Source of the DNA: Maribacter_C sp947494565
GTDB lineage: Bacteria; Bacteroidota; Bacteroidia; Flavobacteriales; Flavobacteriaceae
Direction: 5' to 3'
Length of the DNA: 64,000 bases
NCBI RefSeq assembly: GCF_047345415.1
Contig: NZ_JBLFEP010000002.1
Span: 744,001-808,000, forward strand
The notes under the pieces were generated by a model that saw only the letters and a program-made list of their open reading frames with translations, searched no databases and was not told where the DNA came from. Shown here piece by piece: positions 53,288-62,346 of the stretch (the first letter of the stretch is position 1; each line of letters opens with the position of its first letter). The position numbers were made by a program, and so were the translations under genes.

Positions 53288-53474
53288 GTTTTACGTGCTA
53301 GAGGTTGTGTTAATAAGCAGGTAAAATTACTTTTTTTGGAGGGAAGAAATCGGTCAGGTTATCAACAAAACACCGAAAGTTTTGAACGGTTTTCAGGAAG
53401 AGGGAGAAATCGCTGACAGGATGTATAATGTTCATATGCGAGACGAATTGTTGATGATGTGGTACGCGCATAGG

Positions 53475-53930
53475 CTATTCTAAAATAGCCGCTACCTTTT
53501 CGTTCACAAACTCTAAAAATCGTTCGTCCGCCTCTGAAAATGGATCTGGGGTATTCGAATCGATATCGATCTGTCCGATATTTTCACCATTGACGAATAA
53601 TGGAATCACGATTTCGGACTTGACCGTAATGCTACAGGCGATGTAGTTGTCTTGAGCTTGCACGTCTGGCACCACAAAATTTTGGTTCGAAACGGCCACT
53701 TGACCACAAATGCCTTTTCCGAAGGGAATAATCGTATGATCGGTAGGTTCACCGACATAGGGCCCTAACTTCAATTCGTCTTTGTCACCATTCTTAAAGT
53801 AGAAACCGACCCAGTCATAATGGGCTACGGAATCTTTCAAGAGCGCACAGACCTCATGCAGCTTTTCTTCGACAGCACCCTCTTCGGTAGCTAAAATGGA
53901 AGCGACTTGATCACGCAATTTATCAAACAT
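53475..53930 (-). CDS. GAF protein, free methionine-(R)-sulfoxide reductase-like
   Basis: The 151-aa single GAF domain has HYDWVGFYFKNGD, LGPYVGEPTDHTIIPFGKGI, CGQVAVSNQ and VQAQDNYIACS, the family layout of fRMsr (YebR-like). The resolving and nucleophilic cysteines in GKGICG and YIACS are kept. The first Cys of the canonical triad, usually in an ACTRIPFG-like stretch, is replaced (DHTIIPFG). Such forms may still work with two Cys or may sense a ligand instead. Confidence 0.75.
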   Translation of the reverse strand: MFDKLRDQVASILATEEGAVEEKLHEVCALLKDSVAHYDWVGFYFKNGDKDELKLGPYVGEPTDHTIIPFGKGICGQVAVSNQNFVVPDVQAQDNYIACSITVKSEIVIPLFVNGENIGQIDIDSNTPDPFSEADERFLEFVNEKVAAILE

Positions 53931-53976
53931 ACGTTCTTTTTTTGCTGTAAAAATAAACTATTTAGAGACCAAAAAG

Positions 53977-54003
53977 AAAGGGGTGCATTAAAGACACCCC
54001 TTT
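53977..54003 (-). terminator. Terminator after the lipoprotein gene at 54029
   Basis: AAAGGGGTG pairs with CACCCCTTT around a 9-nt loop; on the minus strand a CTTTCTTTTT stretch follows. Confidence 0.8.
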
Positions 54004-54028
54004 GATAATCGATTCTTATGATAAAGCC

Positions 54029-55138
54029 TTATGGCTGTATTTTTACGTCAAATTGAATGAAGTCATTGTTGTTGAACCCGGCTTCGATTTCTGTGATTTT
54101 AATCAATCCTTTTTTACCGTAGTTATCGACAAATTCGATAACATCCCCTACAGCTAAATTGGTGATTTTTTGGCTGCTTGATGTTGAGATGCTGTCTAAG
54201 TCACCTGATAAGGCCACACCGTCAAAACTGGCAGCGTCAAGACTTGACAAGGCGAAGAAAGCCTCATTCAAGGTTTCGTTCTCCATATCTTCCTCGTCCA
54301 TACCCGGCTTTAATCCCTCTACAGGAAAACCGAACGACTCATCAAAGGTGGCGGTTGAAGCAAACGAAGCATCTTCCCCATCAGAGACTCCCGAAGCACC
54401 AAAGTAGTAGCCGAAATCCCAGAACGCCCTGAATTCAGGTCCCTCGTTGATGCGGTATACTTCTTCGTTCAACAATGAAAAGAAAGACTCGGTGGTTCCG
54501 TCCGCGGCTGGTGCAAATAGTTTAATGTCGCTAAATGTACGAACAGCTGCTGCCGGGTTGGTGCCCGAACCTACGGTTACGGTAATCGTTCCAGCGCCTA
54601 GCGCCAGCCTTTTTGTAATATCCCTAAAATCCCCTTTTCCTTTTGTCGTCCAAAAAGTGTAGACAATTTGTCCATTGTCAATATCCGGCACAGGTAACTC
54701 GAAGGTGAAATCGATTTCCTTCTTGGTCGCACCATCTAAATCGATAGATCCATCGGCCTTAAGCGCTTTGTCCAAATCATCACTGTTCAAAGCAAAGTTG
54801 TTGAAGGGCATATCGCCTTGACCTGAAACATTTTGGGTGATGTACATGCGTCTTTGTGTGGTGGCATCTGAAGTGAAGATGATTCTACCTGCTACGGTAG
54901 TCCCTACTTGTCCACTGGCACTGGCTGAGGTCACGTTCATTGACGGATCGGCCTCATTGAACACGATGGTGGCTACTTCAGGTTCATTGTCATTGTCATC
55001 GTCATCGCCCCCGGTTTGATCATCGGGTAACGGCGTATCGAAAATGGAGCCATCATCTGAACTACAGCTGGTTACGAATAGGGCCATAGCAAATACGAGA
55101 AATCCGTATTTCAGACTTGATTTTAAATTTTTTTTCAT
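54029..55138 (-). CDS. Hypothetical surface lipoprotein
   Basis: The start at 55138 (MKKNLKSSLKYGFLVFAMAL) gives a lipoprotein signal ending FVTSCSSDDGS. An Asp/Gly-rich linker (DDQTGGDDDDNDNEPE) resembles the lipoprotein export signal of Bacteroidota, favouring surface display. The remaining 320 residues are beta-rich and acidic. No domain is recognised. It has its own terminator, so it is probably a single-gene transcript. Confidence 0.65.
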   Translation of the reverse strand: MKKNLKSSLKYGFLVFAMALFVTSCSSDDGSIFDTPLPDDQTGGDDDDNDNEPEVATIVFNEADPSMNVTSASASGQVGTTVAGRIIFTSDATTQRRMYITQNVSGQGDMPFNNFALNSDDLDKALKADGSIDLDGATKKEIDFTFELPVPDIDNGQIVYTFWTTKGKGDFRDITKRLALGAGTITVTVGSGTNPAAAVRTFSDIKLFAPAADGTTESFFSLLNEEVYRINEGPEFRAFWDFGYYFGASGVSDGEDASFASTATFDESFGFPVEGLKPGMDEEDMENETLNEAFFALSSLDAASFDGVALSGDLDSISTSSSQKITNLAVGDVIEFVDNYGKKGLIKITEIEAGFNNNDFIQFDVKIQP

Positions 55139-55388
55139 GATTGATTTTTTGAGTTTCATAGATAAATTGTTTGAAAATGTCGATGAACTGCATTTAATGA
55201 TTAGTTCAAAACCTTAACTAGTAAACCTGAAATAAAGTATGTGAAAGCACTGTTTTTTTTGAACAAGCGTATTCGTTGCCTTGAAAAAGGGGCGGATAAA
55301 GGGGCTGGAAGGTCATACGATGTGGGCTAAACTTTCGTTAAAGAAGGGATAAACGGACTAATTTGAATCCGTTATTTTGTATTTTTGT

Positions 55389-55808
55389 ATGGTGAAAAAG
55401 GTAATTCATAAAACGGTATCATTGGCGATGGCATTGTTGCTTATGCTCTCTACGATTTCGTGGAAAGTCGAAAAGCATTATTGTATGGGCCGTTTGATGG
55501 ATATAGCCCTATTTTCGGATGTCGATAACTGCGGCATGAACATGACCGGGCTTGAAGAGGATGAAAATCTAACGGAAAGTGAGAATTCTTGCTGTAATGA
55601 TGAAGTTATTTTCATCGAAGGTCAACACGACTTAAAAGCTTCGGTCAACGACCTTGAAGCGGAGCAACAATTTTTCCTCGTAATTTTTGCCAATGCGTAC
55701 AAAGCGATAATTGAAGCTGAGACGTTACGTTTTTATCCGCACGAACAATATCCCCCACCCCAACTGATCAAAGACATTCAACTGCTCGATCAGGTATTTC
55801 TAATTTGA
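55389..55808 (+). CDS. HYC_CC_PP family protein
   Basis: The ATG at 55389 is chosen; the frame's earlier TTG lies in T-rich leader. The 139-aa product has a signal segment (LAMALLLMLSTISW) followed by the family's namesake motifs: KHYCMGR, ENSCCNDE and YPPPQ near the C-terminus. The family is typically found next to TonB receptors and HMA proteins in Bacteroidota and is thought to take part in metal (copper or similar) handling. Its biochemical role is unknown. Confidence 0.8.
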   Translation: MVKKVIHKTVSLAMALLLMLSTISWKVEKHYCMGRLMDIALFSDVDNCGMNMTGLEEDENLTESENSCCNDEVIFIEGQHDLKASVNDLEAEQQFFLVIFANAYKAIIEAETLRFYPHEQYPPPQLIKDIQLLDQVFLI

Positions 55809-55935
55809 TTTATGTTCCCTTCCGTCTCGACGGAAAAAGGTTCCTTTTGCGTACTCAGGTCGTAATAGGACCAAATTCACGCATGAATTCGTGAACATGT
55901 TTCCCTTTTTGGGGACTACAATAAATCAATTCGTA

Positions 55936-56658
55936 ATGAAATATACATACAACATCACAGGGATGACCTGCACTAATTGTGTAGCCACGGTTACAAGCGC
56001 GTTGTCGAAGATCGATGCCATTAGGCAAGTGAATGTCGATTTGGAAAAGGCGGAAGTCAAAATTTCAACGATTTCGCCCATTTCAATAGAGACCCTAAAC
56101 AACCAGTTGTCGGATAAATACGTGCTTTCCGAAAAAGGGAAGTACGATCAGGGAGTCGTGTCTTCAAATAGCGTAGAACGTTCAAAGTTGCAACAGCTCA
56201 AACCGCTTCTTCTGATTTTCGCCTATCTATTCACAGCAGCTTTTCTCCTTAATTACAAAGACTGGAACACCATGGAGGCCATGCTTGATTTTATGGGGCT
56301 TTTTTATATCGTTTTTAGCTTTTTTAAGCTGCTCGATTTAAAGGGGTTCCCTGAGAGTTTTCGCATGTACGATCCTTTAGCCAAGAGACTTCTAGTTTAT
56401 GGGTGGGTCTATCCCTTTATTGAGGTGGCCTTGGGATTAATGCTTCTCATGCGATTTCAAGTCACCGTCGCGTTGATTGCAACGGTAGTGATTCTTGGAG
56501 TAACGACGATAGGAGTAAGCCAGACGTTATGGGATAAGAAGCGTATTCGTTGTGCATGCCTGGGCACTGCCCTAAAACTGCCGATGACAGAGGCGACGTT
56601 TATCGAAAATGCGATCATGTTGGTCATGGCGTGTTCCATGCTATTCACGAGGTTGTAG
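55936..56658 (+). CDS. HMA domain fused to MauE/DoxX-like membrane domain
   Basis: The start at 55936 (MKYTYNITGMTCTNC) places the metal-binding CxxC near residues 12-15, as in HMA domains (about 1-65). Four or five membrane segments follow (about 85-240). CACLGTALKLPMTEATFIEN near the end is shared with a group of MauE-like proteins and has a Cys pair in the last loop. It may pass metal ions or redox equivalents across the inner membrane. It lies between the HYC_CC_PP gene and the TonB receptor gene. Confidence 0.75.
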   Translation: MKYTYNITGMTCTNCVATVTSALSKIDAIRQVNVDLEKAEVKISTISPISIETLNNQLSDKYVLSEKGKYDQGVVSSNSVERSKLQQLKPLLLIFAYLFTAAFLLNYKDWNTMEAMLDFMGLFYIVFSFFKLLDLKGFPESFRMYDPLAKRLLVYGWVYPFIEVALGLMLLMRFQVTVALIATVVILGVTTIGVSQTLWDKKRIRCACLGTALKLPMTEATFIENAIMLVMACSMLFTRL

Positions 56659-56687
56659 ACCTGTGAGGTTGTCAAATAAAAATACAA

Positions 56688-58958
56688 ATGAAACGATATA
56701 GTTATTTAGTAATTTGCCTCTTGCCTTTGATTTCCTTGGCCCAAGATAGGGTAGAAGGTATGGTGATGGAGGCCAATTCGGAAAGCAAGCATATCGGCCT
56801 TTCCGGGGCCAATGTGTATTGGATGAACTCTCAGATTGGTACGATTACCAATGAGGAGGGATTGTTCAGTATTCCCTATTCAGCGGAGTACGATAAGTTG
56901 ATTATTAGTTATGTCGGATTTGAATCCGATACCTTGAAGATTACCGAGCCCAAAATGATACATCATGCCCTTCGGGCTTCGAATGCTTTGGACGAGGTGG
57001 TAGTCGAAAAAGAACGGGACGCCGTTCAAAAAGCCTACTTCAGTTCACAGAACATTGTGACCGTGAATAGTGCCGAATTGTTAAAGGCCGCTTGTTGTAA
57101 TCTGTCGGAAAGTTTTGAAACGAATCCGGCGATCGATGTCAATTTTTCGGATGCCTTGACCGGTACCAAGCAGATTCAGATGTTGGGCCTGACGAGTCCG
57201 TATTTGCTGATTACCCAAGAGAACATTCCCATGGTAAGAGGTGCGTCGCAAGCTTTCGGATTGACGTATACTCCAGGAACTTGGGTCGAAAGTATACAGA
57301 TTACCAAGGGAGCGGGAAGTGTGGTGAACGGGTACGAGAGCATTTCGGGGCAAATAAATGCCGAGCTGGTCAAACCGCTGACAGACAAGCCATTGTTTTT
57401 CAACGGATATTTTAATCGCAATGGACGTATGGAACTGAATACCCATGTCAATCACAAACTGAACGATAAATGGAGTACAGGGATTTACATTCATGGCAAC
57501 GCCAGAACCCAAAAAGAAGACCGGAATGCGGATGGGTTTTTAGATGCCCCTCTGGCCAATCAGATCAATGTGATGAACCGATGGCAGTTCCAAAACCCGG
57601 AAACTGGGTGGGTAAGCTTTTTTAACATCCGTTTTTTGAACGATGAAAAGCAGGTGGGCCAGATCGATTTTGATCCGGAAGCACCCAACGCAATACGGGG
57701 GTTTCAAACAAGTTCTTCAGTGAGCGCAGCCGAACCATGGGGCAGCGAAATCGACACACGCCGTTTCGATTCCTCTTTAAAACTGGGCTACGTGTTTCCC
57801 GAGTTGCCCTTTCAGAGTTTCGGGTTTCAGGCATCGTACAGCAACCATAACCAAGAATCGTATTTCGGCGTCAAGCGATACAACATCAATCATGAAAGTA
57901 TCTACTCGAATTTGATTTTTAATTCCATCTTAGGAGATACCCAAAACAAATTCAAGACCGGGGTGACCTTTGCGTATGACGGTTATGAAGAGCTTGTCAA
58001 TACGACTGCGTACGCCAGGGATGATGCCTCAGCCGGAGCTTTTTTCGAGTACAGTTTTGATAATCTGGAGAAGGTAAGCCTAACGGCAGGACTGCGAGTA
58101 GATACGCACAACCGTTTGGAAACCTTCGTCACACCCAGATTTCATATCCGGTATACCCCATGGGAAAAGGCAAGTCTCAGGGGTTCTTTCGGAAGGGGTA
58201 GACGAGCGGCGAATATCTTTGCGGAAAACCAGCAGTTGTTCGCATCTGCCCGGCAAATTCAAATTCTTGATTCTGAAGGAAGTGTGTACGGACTAGACCC
58301 GGAGGACGCCTGGAACTATGGCGTAAGCTTTTTGCAAGGGTTCACCTTTTTAAATAGACCAGGAAATATTACCTTGGATTTCTACAGGACCGATTTCGGA
58401 AACCAGGTGGTCGTTGATTGGGAAAACCCAAGGGCGATTTCTTTTTACAACCTTGATGGAAAAAGTAACGCCAACAGTTTTCAGTTTGAGGTAAACCATG
58501 AAGTGTTACCCAATCTTGAATTGCGTGCCGCCTATAAATATTATGATGTAAAAACGGATTATAGAAACGGATTGTTGCAAAAACCCTTGCTGGCCCAACA
58601 CCGGTATTTCGCCAATGTGGGTTATCAGACCGGGGTCACGGAAAAGGGGGGGCAGTGGAAATTCGATTATACGTTACATTCGTTAGGGAAACAGCGTTTG
58701 CCGAATACCGATGTCAATCCTCCCGAATTTCGATTGGGAGAATTTGCCGAGGGGTATAGTCTAATGAACGCTCAAGTCACCAAGGTGTTTTCCACACAAT
58801 TTGAAGTGTATGTGGGGGGCGAGAATTTGAGTAATATTCGACAGATGAACCCGGTATTGGATGCCGACAATCCCTTTGGCGCAAATTTTGATACCAGTAT
58901 CATATATGCTCCGATTATGGGCCGTATGTTCTATGGAGGATTCCGATATAAAATATAG
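56688..58958 (+). CDS. TonB-dependent receptor of the metal cluster
   Basis: The 756-aa product has a signal peptide (LLPLISLAQD), a carboxypeptidase-like regulatory domain (about 20-105), a plug (about 120-230) and a 22-strand barrel ending FYGGFRYKI. The plug carries an unusual LKAACCNLSESFETNP Cys pair, known in receptors that sit beside HYC_CC_PP proteins. It probably imports a metal, perhaps copper, or a metal chelate with TonB energy. It ends 79 bp before the exported HMA gene. Confidence 0.88.
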   Translation: MKRYSYLVICLLPLISLAQDRVEGMVMEANSESKHIGLSGANVYWMNSQIGTITNEEGLFSIPYSAEYDKLIISYVGFESDTLKITEPKMIHHALRASNALDEVVVEKERDAVQKAYFSSQNIVTVNSAELLKAACCNLSESFETNPAIDVNFSDALTGTKQIQMLGLTSPYLLITQENIPMVRGASQAFGLTYTPGTWVESIQITKGAGSVVNGYESISGQINAELVKPLTDKPLFFNGYFNRNGRMELNTHVNHKLNDKWSTGIYIHGNARTQKEDRNADGFLDAPLANQINVMNRWQFQNPETGWVSFFNIRFLNDEKQVGQIDFDPEAPNAIRGFQTSSSVSAAEPWGSEIDTRRFDSSLKLGYVFPELPFQSFGFQASYSNHNQESYFGVKRYNINHESIYSNLIFNSILGDTQNKFKTGVTFAYDGYEELVNTTAYARDDASAGAFFEYSFDNLEKVSLTAGLRVDTHNRLETFVTPRFHIRYTPWEKASLRGSFGRGRRAANIFAENQQLFASARQIQILDSEGSVYGLDPEDAWNYGVSFLQGFTFLNRPGNITLDFYRTDFGNQVVVDWENPRAISFYNLDGKSNANSFQFEVNHEVLPNLELRAAYKYYDVKTDYRNGLLQKPLLAQHRYFANVGYQTGVTEKGGQWKFDYTLHSLGKQRLPNTDVNPPEFRLGEFAEGYSLMNAQVTKVFSTQFEVYVGGENLSNIRQMNPVLDADNPFGANFDTSIIYAPIMGRMFYGGFRYKI

Positions 58959-59037
58959 ACAAGCAAGAATAAAGAGACCGTAAAAGTTAATTAACAAGTT
59001 TCTCCTCAGAGAGAAATAAAAAATGAAGTAGTTCAAG

Positions 59038-59394
59038 ATGAAAAAAATAAGTGTAGTACTAGTAATGATGTTTTTCGCCGTGATGAGCTTCGCTCAAGAA
59101 AAAAACAAAAAAATGACCATGGAAGTTGATGGGGTTTGCGGAATGTGCAAGTTGCGCATCGAGAAAGCCGCTTTGGGGGTCAAAGGAGTGAAATATGCCC
59201 TCTGGGATATTCCTTCGCATGACCTGTCATTGATTTTCGATGAGCGTAAGACCGACCCTATGAAAATTAAAATGGCCCTGGTGGCCGCCGGGCATGATAC
59301 CAAAGAGCTGAAAGCCACGGAAGAAGCCTACGGCAAGGTAATGCCCTGTTGTAAATACCGCGATGAAGCGGTGGTGAAGAGTCATGAGAATTGA
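59038..59394 (+). CDS. Exported HMA-domain metallochaperone
   Basis: The 118-aa product has a signal peptide (MMFFAVMSFAQE) and one HMA domain with VDGVCGMCKLRIEKAA, where CxxC binds the metal. A second Cys pair lies near the C-terminus (KVMPCCKYRD). It should capture metal in the periplasm after uptake by the preceding TonB receptor. A terminator follows directly. Confidence 0.85.
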   Translation: MKKISVVLVMMFFAVMSFAQEKNKKMTMEVDGVCGMCKLRIEKAALGVKGVKYALWDIPSHDLSLIFDERKTDPMKIKMALVAAGHDTKELKATEEAYGKVMPCCKYRDEAVVKSHEN

Positions 59395-59400
59395 TGCTAC

Positions 59401-59430
59401 AAACGCCTTTGCTCGCAAAGGCGTTTTTTA
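59401..59430 (+). terminator. Terminator after HMA gene
   Basis: AAACGCCTTTG pairs perfectly with CAAAGGCGTTT around CTCG, followed by T. Confidence 0.92.
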
Positions 59431-59546
59431 ATTGATAGTGTCAATTTGATTTGACAGGTTGGAAGCTCGAACTCCCATATTCCCAATTTTGTAAGGAAGT
59501 CCATTTTTGTGGTACTAAATATAAGCTACCATAAAAATGGAATAAT

Positions 59547-60500
59547 TTGCGTGTAGTTCTTCTGATTTCCCTTGGCTTTTTTTTAGGGCCGCTTGTCCAT
59601 GGGCAAACCTGTTGTTCGGGCGGGGTACCCTTGTCCAATAATCTGGGCTTGCCCAATGAAGGTAAAAACTCATGGATTTTAGGGCTGAATTACGACTATA
59701 ATAACCTCAATACACTAAATGCGGGTACCGAAGTCCTCGATGATGATTCTAGATTGCGAATAACCAATTCGCTACTATTCAATGTAGGGTATGCGCTAAC
59801 CGATAGATTCTCTGTTGAATCCCTTTTCACTTGGGTCAATCAAACCCGCACCATTTCGCAATTCGGTAATGAGAGTTTTTCGGAGACCTCCGGAATAGGT
59901 GATGCCGTTTTTCTGCTGAAATATGCCCTTCCCAATGTTTTGGGCTCACAGACGGTCTTGAATTTTGGAGTGGGTACCAAAGCCCCCTTGGGCCGGTCCG
60001 ATTTGACTACTTCAGAAGGGTTTCAACTCACTGCTGATTTGCAGCCTGGTAGCGGTGCCTGGGATGTTCTGGGATGGTTGGCCGTTTCAAAAGGTTTGAA
60101 TTTTAGGCCGTCGGCCGTACTTTCCGGCAGTGTGACGTATCGAGAGACCGGTGCGAACAACTCGTATTTGAACAATAGTTCGGTCTATGAGTTTGGCAAT
60201 GTATTACAGGCGAATTTGGGCTATACCGATCAATTCTTGCTTTTCAATATCATTTTTAATCCAGGGTTGATTTTCAAGTATAGAAAGGCACTTGCCGATC
60301 GAATAGATACCTCTGAAATACCCAATACAGGTGGAGAATGGGTTTTTGCACGGCCTGAGCTAGGGATTCAAATCAGTCCGAATATGGCCCTGAATACCAA
60401 GGTCGAGATTCCGGTGTATAGTTATGTTGAGGGCACGCAACTTACCCCTACCTTACGTTTTACCATGGGAATTTCGTTGATATTGAAAAAAAGGAGTTGA
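59547..60500 (+). CDS. Outer-membrane channel with N-terminal Cys pair
   Basis: The 317-aa product starts at TTG, since an in-frame stop lies just upstream at 59532 and no ATG or GTG is available. After the signal (FFLGPLVHGQ) comes TCCSGGVPLSNNLGLP, then alternating beta strands (GWLAVSKGLNFRPSAV). It is a transporter-like barrel of the kind found with metal clusters. The Cys pair at the mature N-terminus may bind metal. It is separated from the HMA gene by a terminator, so its expression is independent. Confidence 0.7.
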   Translation: MRVVLLISLGFFLGPLVHGQTCCSGGVPLSNNLGLPNEGKNSWILGLNYDYNNLNTLNAGTEVLDDDSRLRITNSLLFNVGYALTDRFSVESLFTWVNQTRTISQFGNESFSETSGIGDAVFLLKYALPNVLGSQTVLNFGVGTKAPLGRSDLTTSEGFQLTADLQPGSGAWDVLGWLAVSKGLNFRPSAVLSGSVTYRETGANNSYLNNSSVYEFGNVLQANLGYTDQFLLFNIIFNPGLIFKYRKALADRIDTSEIPNTGGEWVFARPELGIQISPNMALNTKVEIPVYSYVEGTQLTPTLRFTMGISLILKKRS

Positions 60501-60520
60501 ATATATTAAACTAACACGCT

Positions 60521-61579
60521 ATGAAAACTATTCTTTATGTAATCGCTTTTACGGTACTACTGTTCAGCTGTAGCACCTCAAGTACACAAGAGACACCTCA
60601 GAACCCTGATTCCGGGGAAGTTGAAAACACATCTACGGAGTGGAGTATTCCTGTGGAAGAAGTACTGGATGGTGGTCCGGGGCGCGATGGGATACCGGCT
60701 TTGGAAAACCCAGTGATGATTACCGCAGACGAGGTTGTCATCCTCGATGACGTATTGGTTTTAGGATACAAAAACGGTAATGATATCCGTGCGTATCAGC
60801 ATACGATATTGGATTGGCATGAAATAGTGAATGATGATATCGGCGACGTTTCCTTAGCGGTGACCTATTGTCCACTGACGGGTACAGGAATCGGATGGAA
60901 CAGAGTAGTGGACGGACAGAAAACGACCTTTGGGGTTTCCGGCCTGCTGTATCAGACGAATTTGGTGCCCTTTGACCGAGCGACCAAAAGTAACTGGTCC
61001 CAGTTGTTGAATGAATCGGTCAATGGTAGTTTAAGTGGCAGGAAGGCCGAACTGATTCCACTTGTAGAAACCGACTGGAAAACCTGGAAAACAATGTTTC
61101 CCGACACCAAGATAATGAGTTTGAATACGGGCTTTTCACGAACTTATGGCGTATATCCGTATGTTGATTATAGAACCAATGATTCGTTCTTCCTATTTCC
61201 CACCCCTAAAGATTCCAGACTGCCTTTTAAGGAAAGAGTACATGCTATAGTCGATGACACCGATGCCAAAGTCTATCGATTTTCCGACTTTGACACCTCC
61301 AATATTATCGTTGATTCGTTTAAGGGAAAGACCTATTTGATTGTGGGTAGTGCACAGTTTATAGCATCTTTTGAGTTGGAAGGCAATCAGGGCTCAACAC
61401 AGTTCACTTATGTGTTCGATGAAAACTCCCAAGCGGTTTTTCAAGATAGCCAAGGAACAGAATACAATGTATTCGGGGAGTCTATTTCCGGATCGGGTCG
61501 ACTGAAAGCTTCATCTTCCTTTATGGGGTATTGGTTTTCGATTCCCGCGTTTTACGAAACCGAGATTTATGGCGGTTAA
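60521..61579 (+). CDS. DUF3179 lipoprotein
   Basis: The 352-aa product has a lipoprotein signal (FTVLLFSCSTSS). The DUF3179 domain shows YQHTILDWHEIVND, VTYCPLTGTG and FGVSGLLYQTNLV, followed by YRTNDSFFLFP. The family is periplasmic and of unknown function; the CPLTGT segment usually reads CPLCGT, so one Cys is missing here. It follows the channel gene by 20 bp and is probably co-transcribed. Confidence 0.8.
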   Translation: MKTILYVIAFTVLLFSCSTSSTQETPQNPDSGEVENTSTEWSIPVEEVLDGGPGRDGIPALENPVMITADEVVILDDVLVLGYKNGNDIRAYQHTILDWHEIVNDDIGDVSLAVTYCPLTGTGIGWNRVVDGQKTTFGVSGLLYQTNLVPFDRATKSNWSQLLNESVNGSLSGRKAELIPLVETDWKTWKTMFPDTKIMSLNTGFSRTYGVYPYVDYRTNDSFFLFPTPKDSRLPFKERVHAIVDDTDAKVYRFSDFDTSNIIVDSFKGKTYLIVGSAQFIASFELEGNQGSTQFTYVFDENSQAVFQDSQGTEYNVFGESISGSGRLKASSSFMGYWFSIPAFYETEIYGG

Positions 61580-61604
61580 GGAGGGTTATTTGAACTTTCA
61601 TCAC

Positions 61605-61934
61605 TTATAGCGGCAAAAAACTCGTTCCATCTTTGACCCTGCTGACCAGATCTTGAATTGTCGTTTCTTCCAGATTTTTTAAAAAATTGGTCTTTGTCTC
61701 TCCTACCAAATGGTGCATTGGGCATGGGTGACTTTCATCACATAAGTTCAAGCCTAAGATGCATGACTTCAACCGATGGTCGCCATCGATTACCTGTATT
61801 ATTTCAATAAGTGTCACTCTTCTGTTTTCCTCGGTCAGGTAAAAACCCCCTCCCGGTCCTCGAGTAGAAGATATCAGTTTATGGCGTGATAGTGCAGGCT
61901 TAACACCCGCCTTGACTCTCCTGAAATTGGACAT
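61605..61934 (-). pseudogene. Rrf2-family regulator lacking its N-terminal region
   Basis: Residues 15-109 of this frame match an Rrf2 regulator: LSRHKLISSTRGPGGGFYLT (recognition wing), VIDGDHRLKSCILG and CDESHPCPMHH with three cluster-binding Cys. The first 14 residues are unlike the family, and the normal first 40 residues with the start of the HTH are missing. The break is near 61893. Beyond it the plus strand encodes the end of a permease, so the N-terminus was replaced by foreign sequence. The product is unlikely to bind DNA normally. Confidence 0.75.
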
Positions 61935-62082
61935 CTCGGCCTTGCTAGGCTATACAGGTGCCGTGTTTAAGCAGTTCTTTGGCACGAACCAAGGTCTGGT
62001 GCTATCAATGCTGATGTTGGTTTTATGGACGCTTGTGCCGATTTGGAGGTTACTTGTCAAAGCGGGGAAAAAGGACTTTTAG
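61894..62082 (+). pseudogene. 3' remnant of ABC-2-type permease, NosY-like
   Basis: An open frame of 62 codons ends at TAG 62080-62082. It reads LLKLDISALLGYTGAVFKQF, then GLVLSMLMLVLWTLVPIWRL and ends GKKDF. LDxSALxGYTGAxxxxFFG followed by one long membrane segment and a KKDF tail fits the C-terminus of NosY-like permeases of the nitrous oxide reductase cluster. The start and first ~200 codons are absent. It abuts the truncated Rrf2 gene in the opposite direction. Confidence 0.55.
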
Positions 62083-62300
62083 GGGAATTCGAATAGCGAA
62101 AGGGTCCGCTTTAAAACACCGCAATCATCAAGAAGCTGTTACGGTATCGTTTTGGTCAACCTACTCGATTTCCGTTTTTTATTTATAAGGAGGCTAGTGC
62201 TAGAATCGTTTGTAAACCTATAGTATCCGAATAATTCACCGATAAACTTCTTGTAGCTACGGTAAACACGACATTATGGTTATATTACGGGTAAAATAGA

Positions 62301-62324
62301 AATAAACACACTTGTGTGTTTATT
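62301..62324. promoter_or_regulatory. Near-perfect palindrome upstream of 62347
   Basis: AATAAACACAC, TT, GTGTGTTTATT: 11-bp arms with only two central bases, too tight for a hairpin loop without opening pairs, so an operator site is more likely. It lies 23 bp before the next start codon. Confidence 0.45.
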
Positions 62325-62328
62325 GTAT

Positions 62329-62339
62329 TGTTACCCAAC
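62329..62339 (+). repeat. Left half of gene-flanking inverted repeat
   Basis: TGTTACCCAAC; the exact complement GTTGGGTAACA is at 63139-63149, so the 11-bp pair brackets the gene at 62347-63036. The inner heptamers ACCCAAC and GTTGGGT satisfy the integron core consensus RYYYAAC/GTTRRRY. Confidence 0.55.
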
Positions 62340-62346
62340 ATTTTGA

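Noticed and set aside
55377..55388. TATTTTTG box at 55380-55387 as promoter of the HYC_CC_PP gene
   Set aside because: It ends one base before the chosen ATG, so transcription would start inside the gene; kept as undecided rather than listed.
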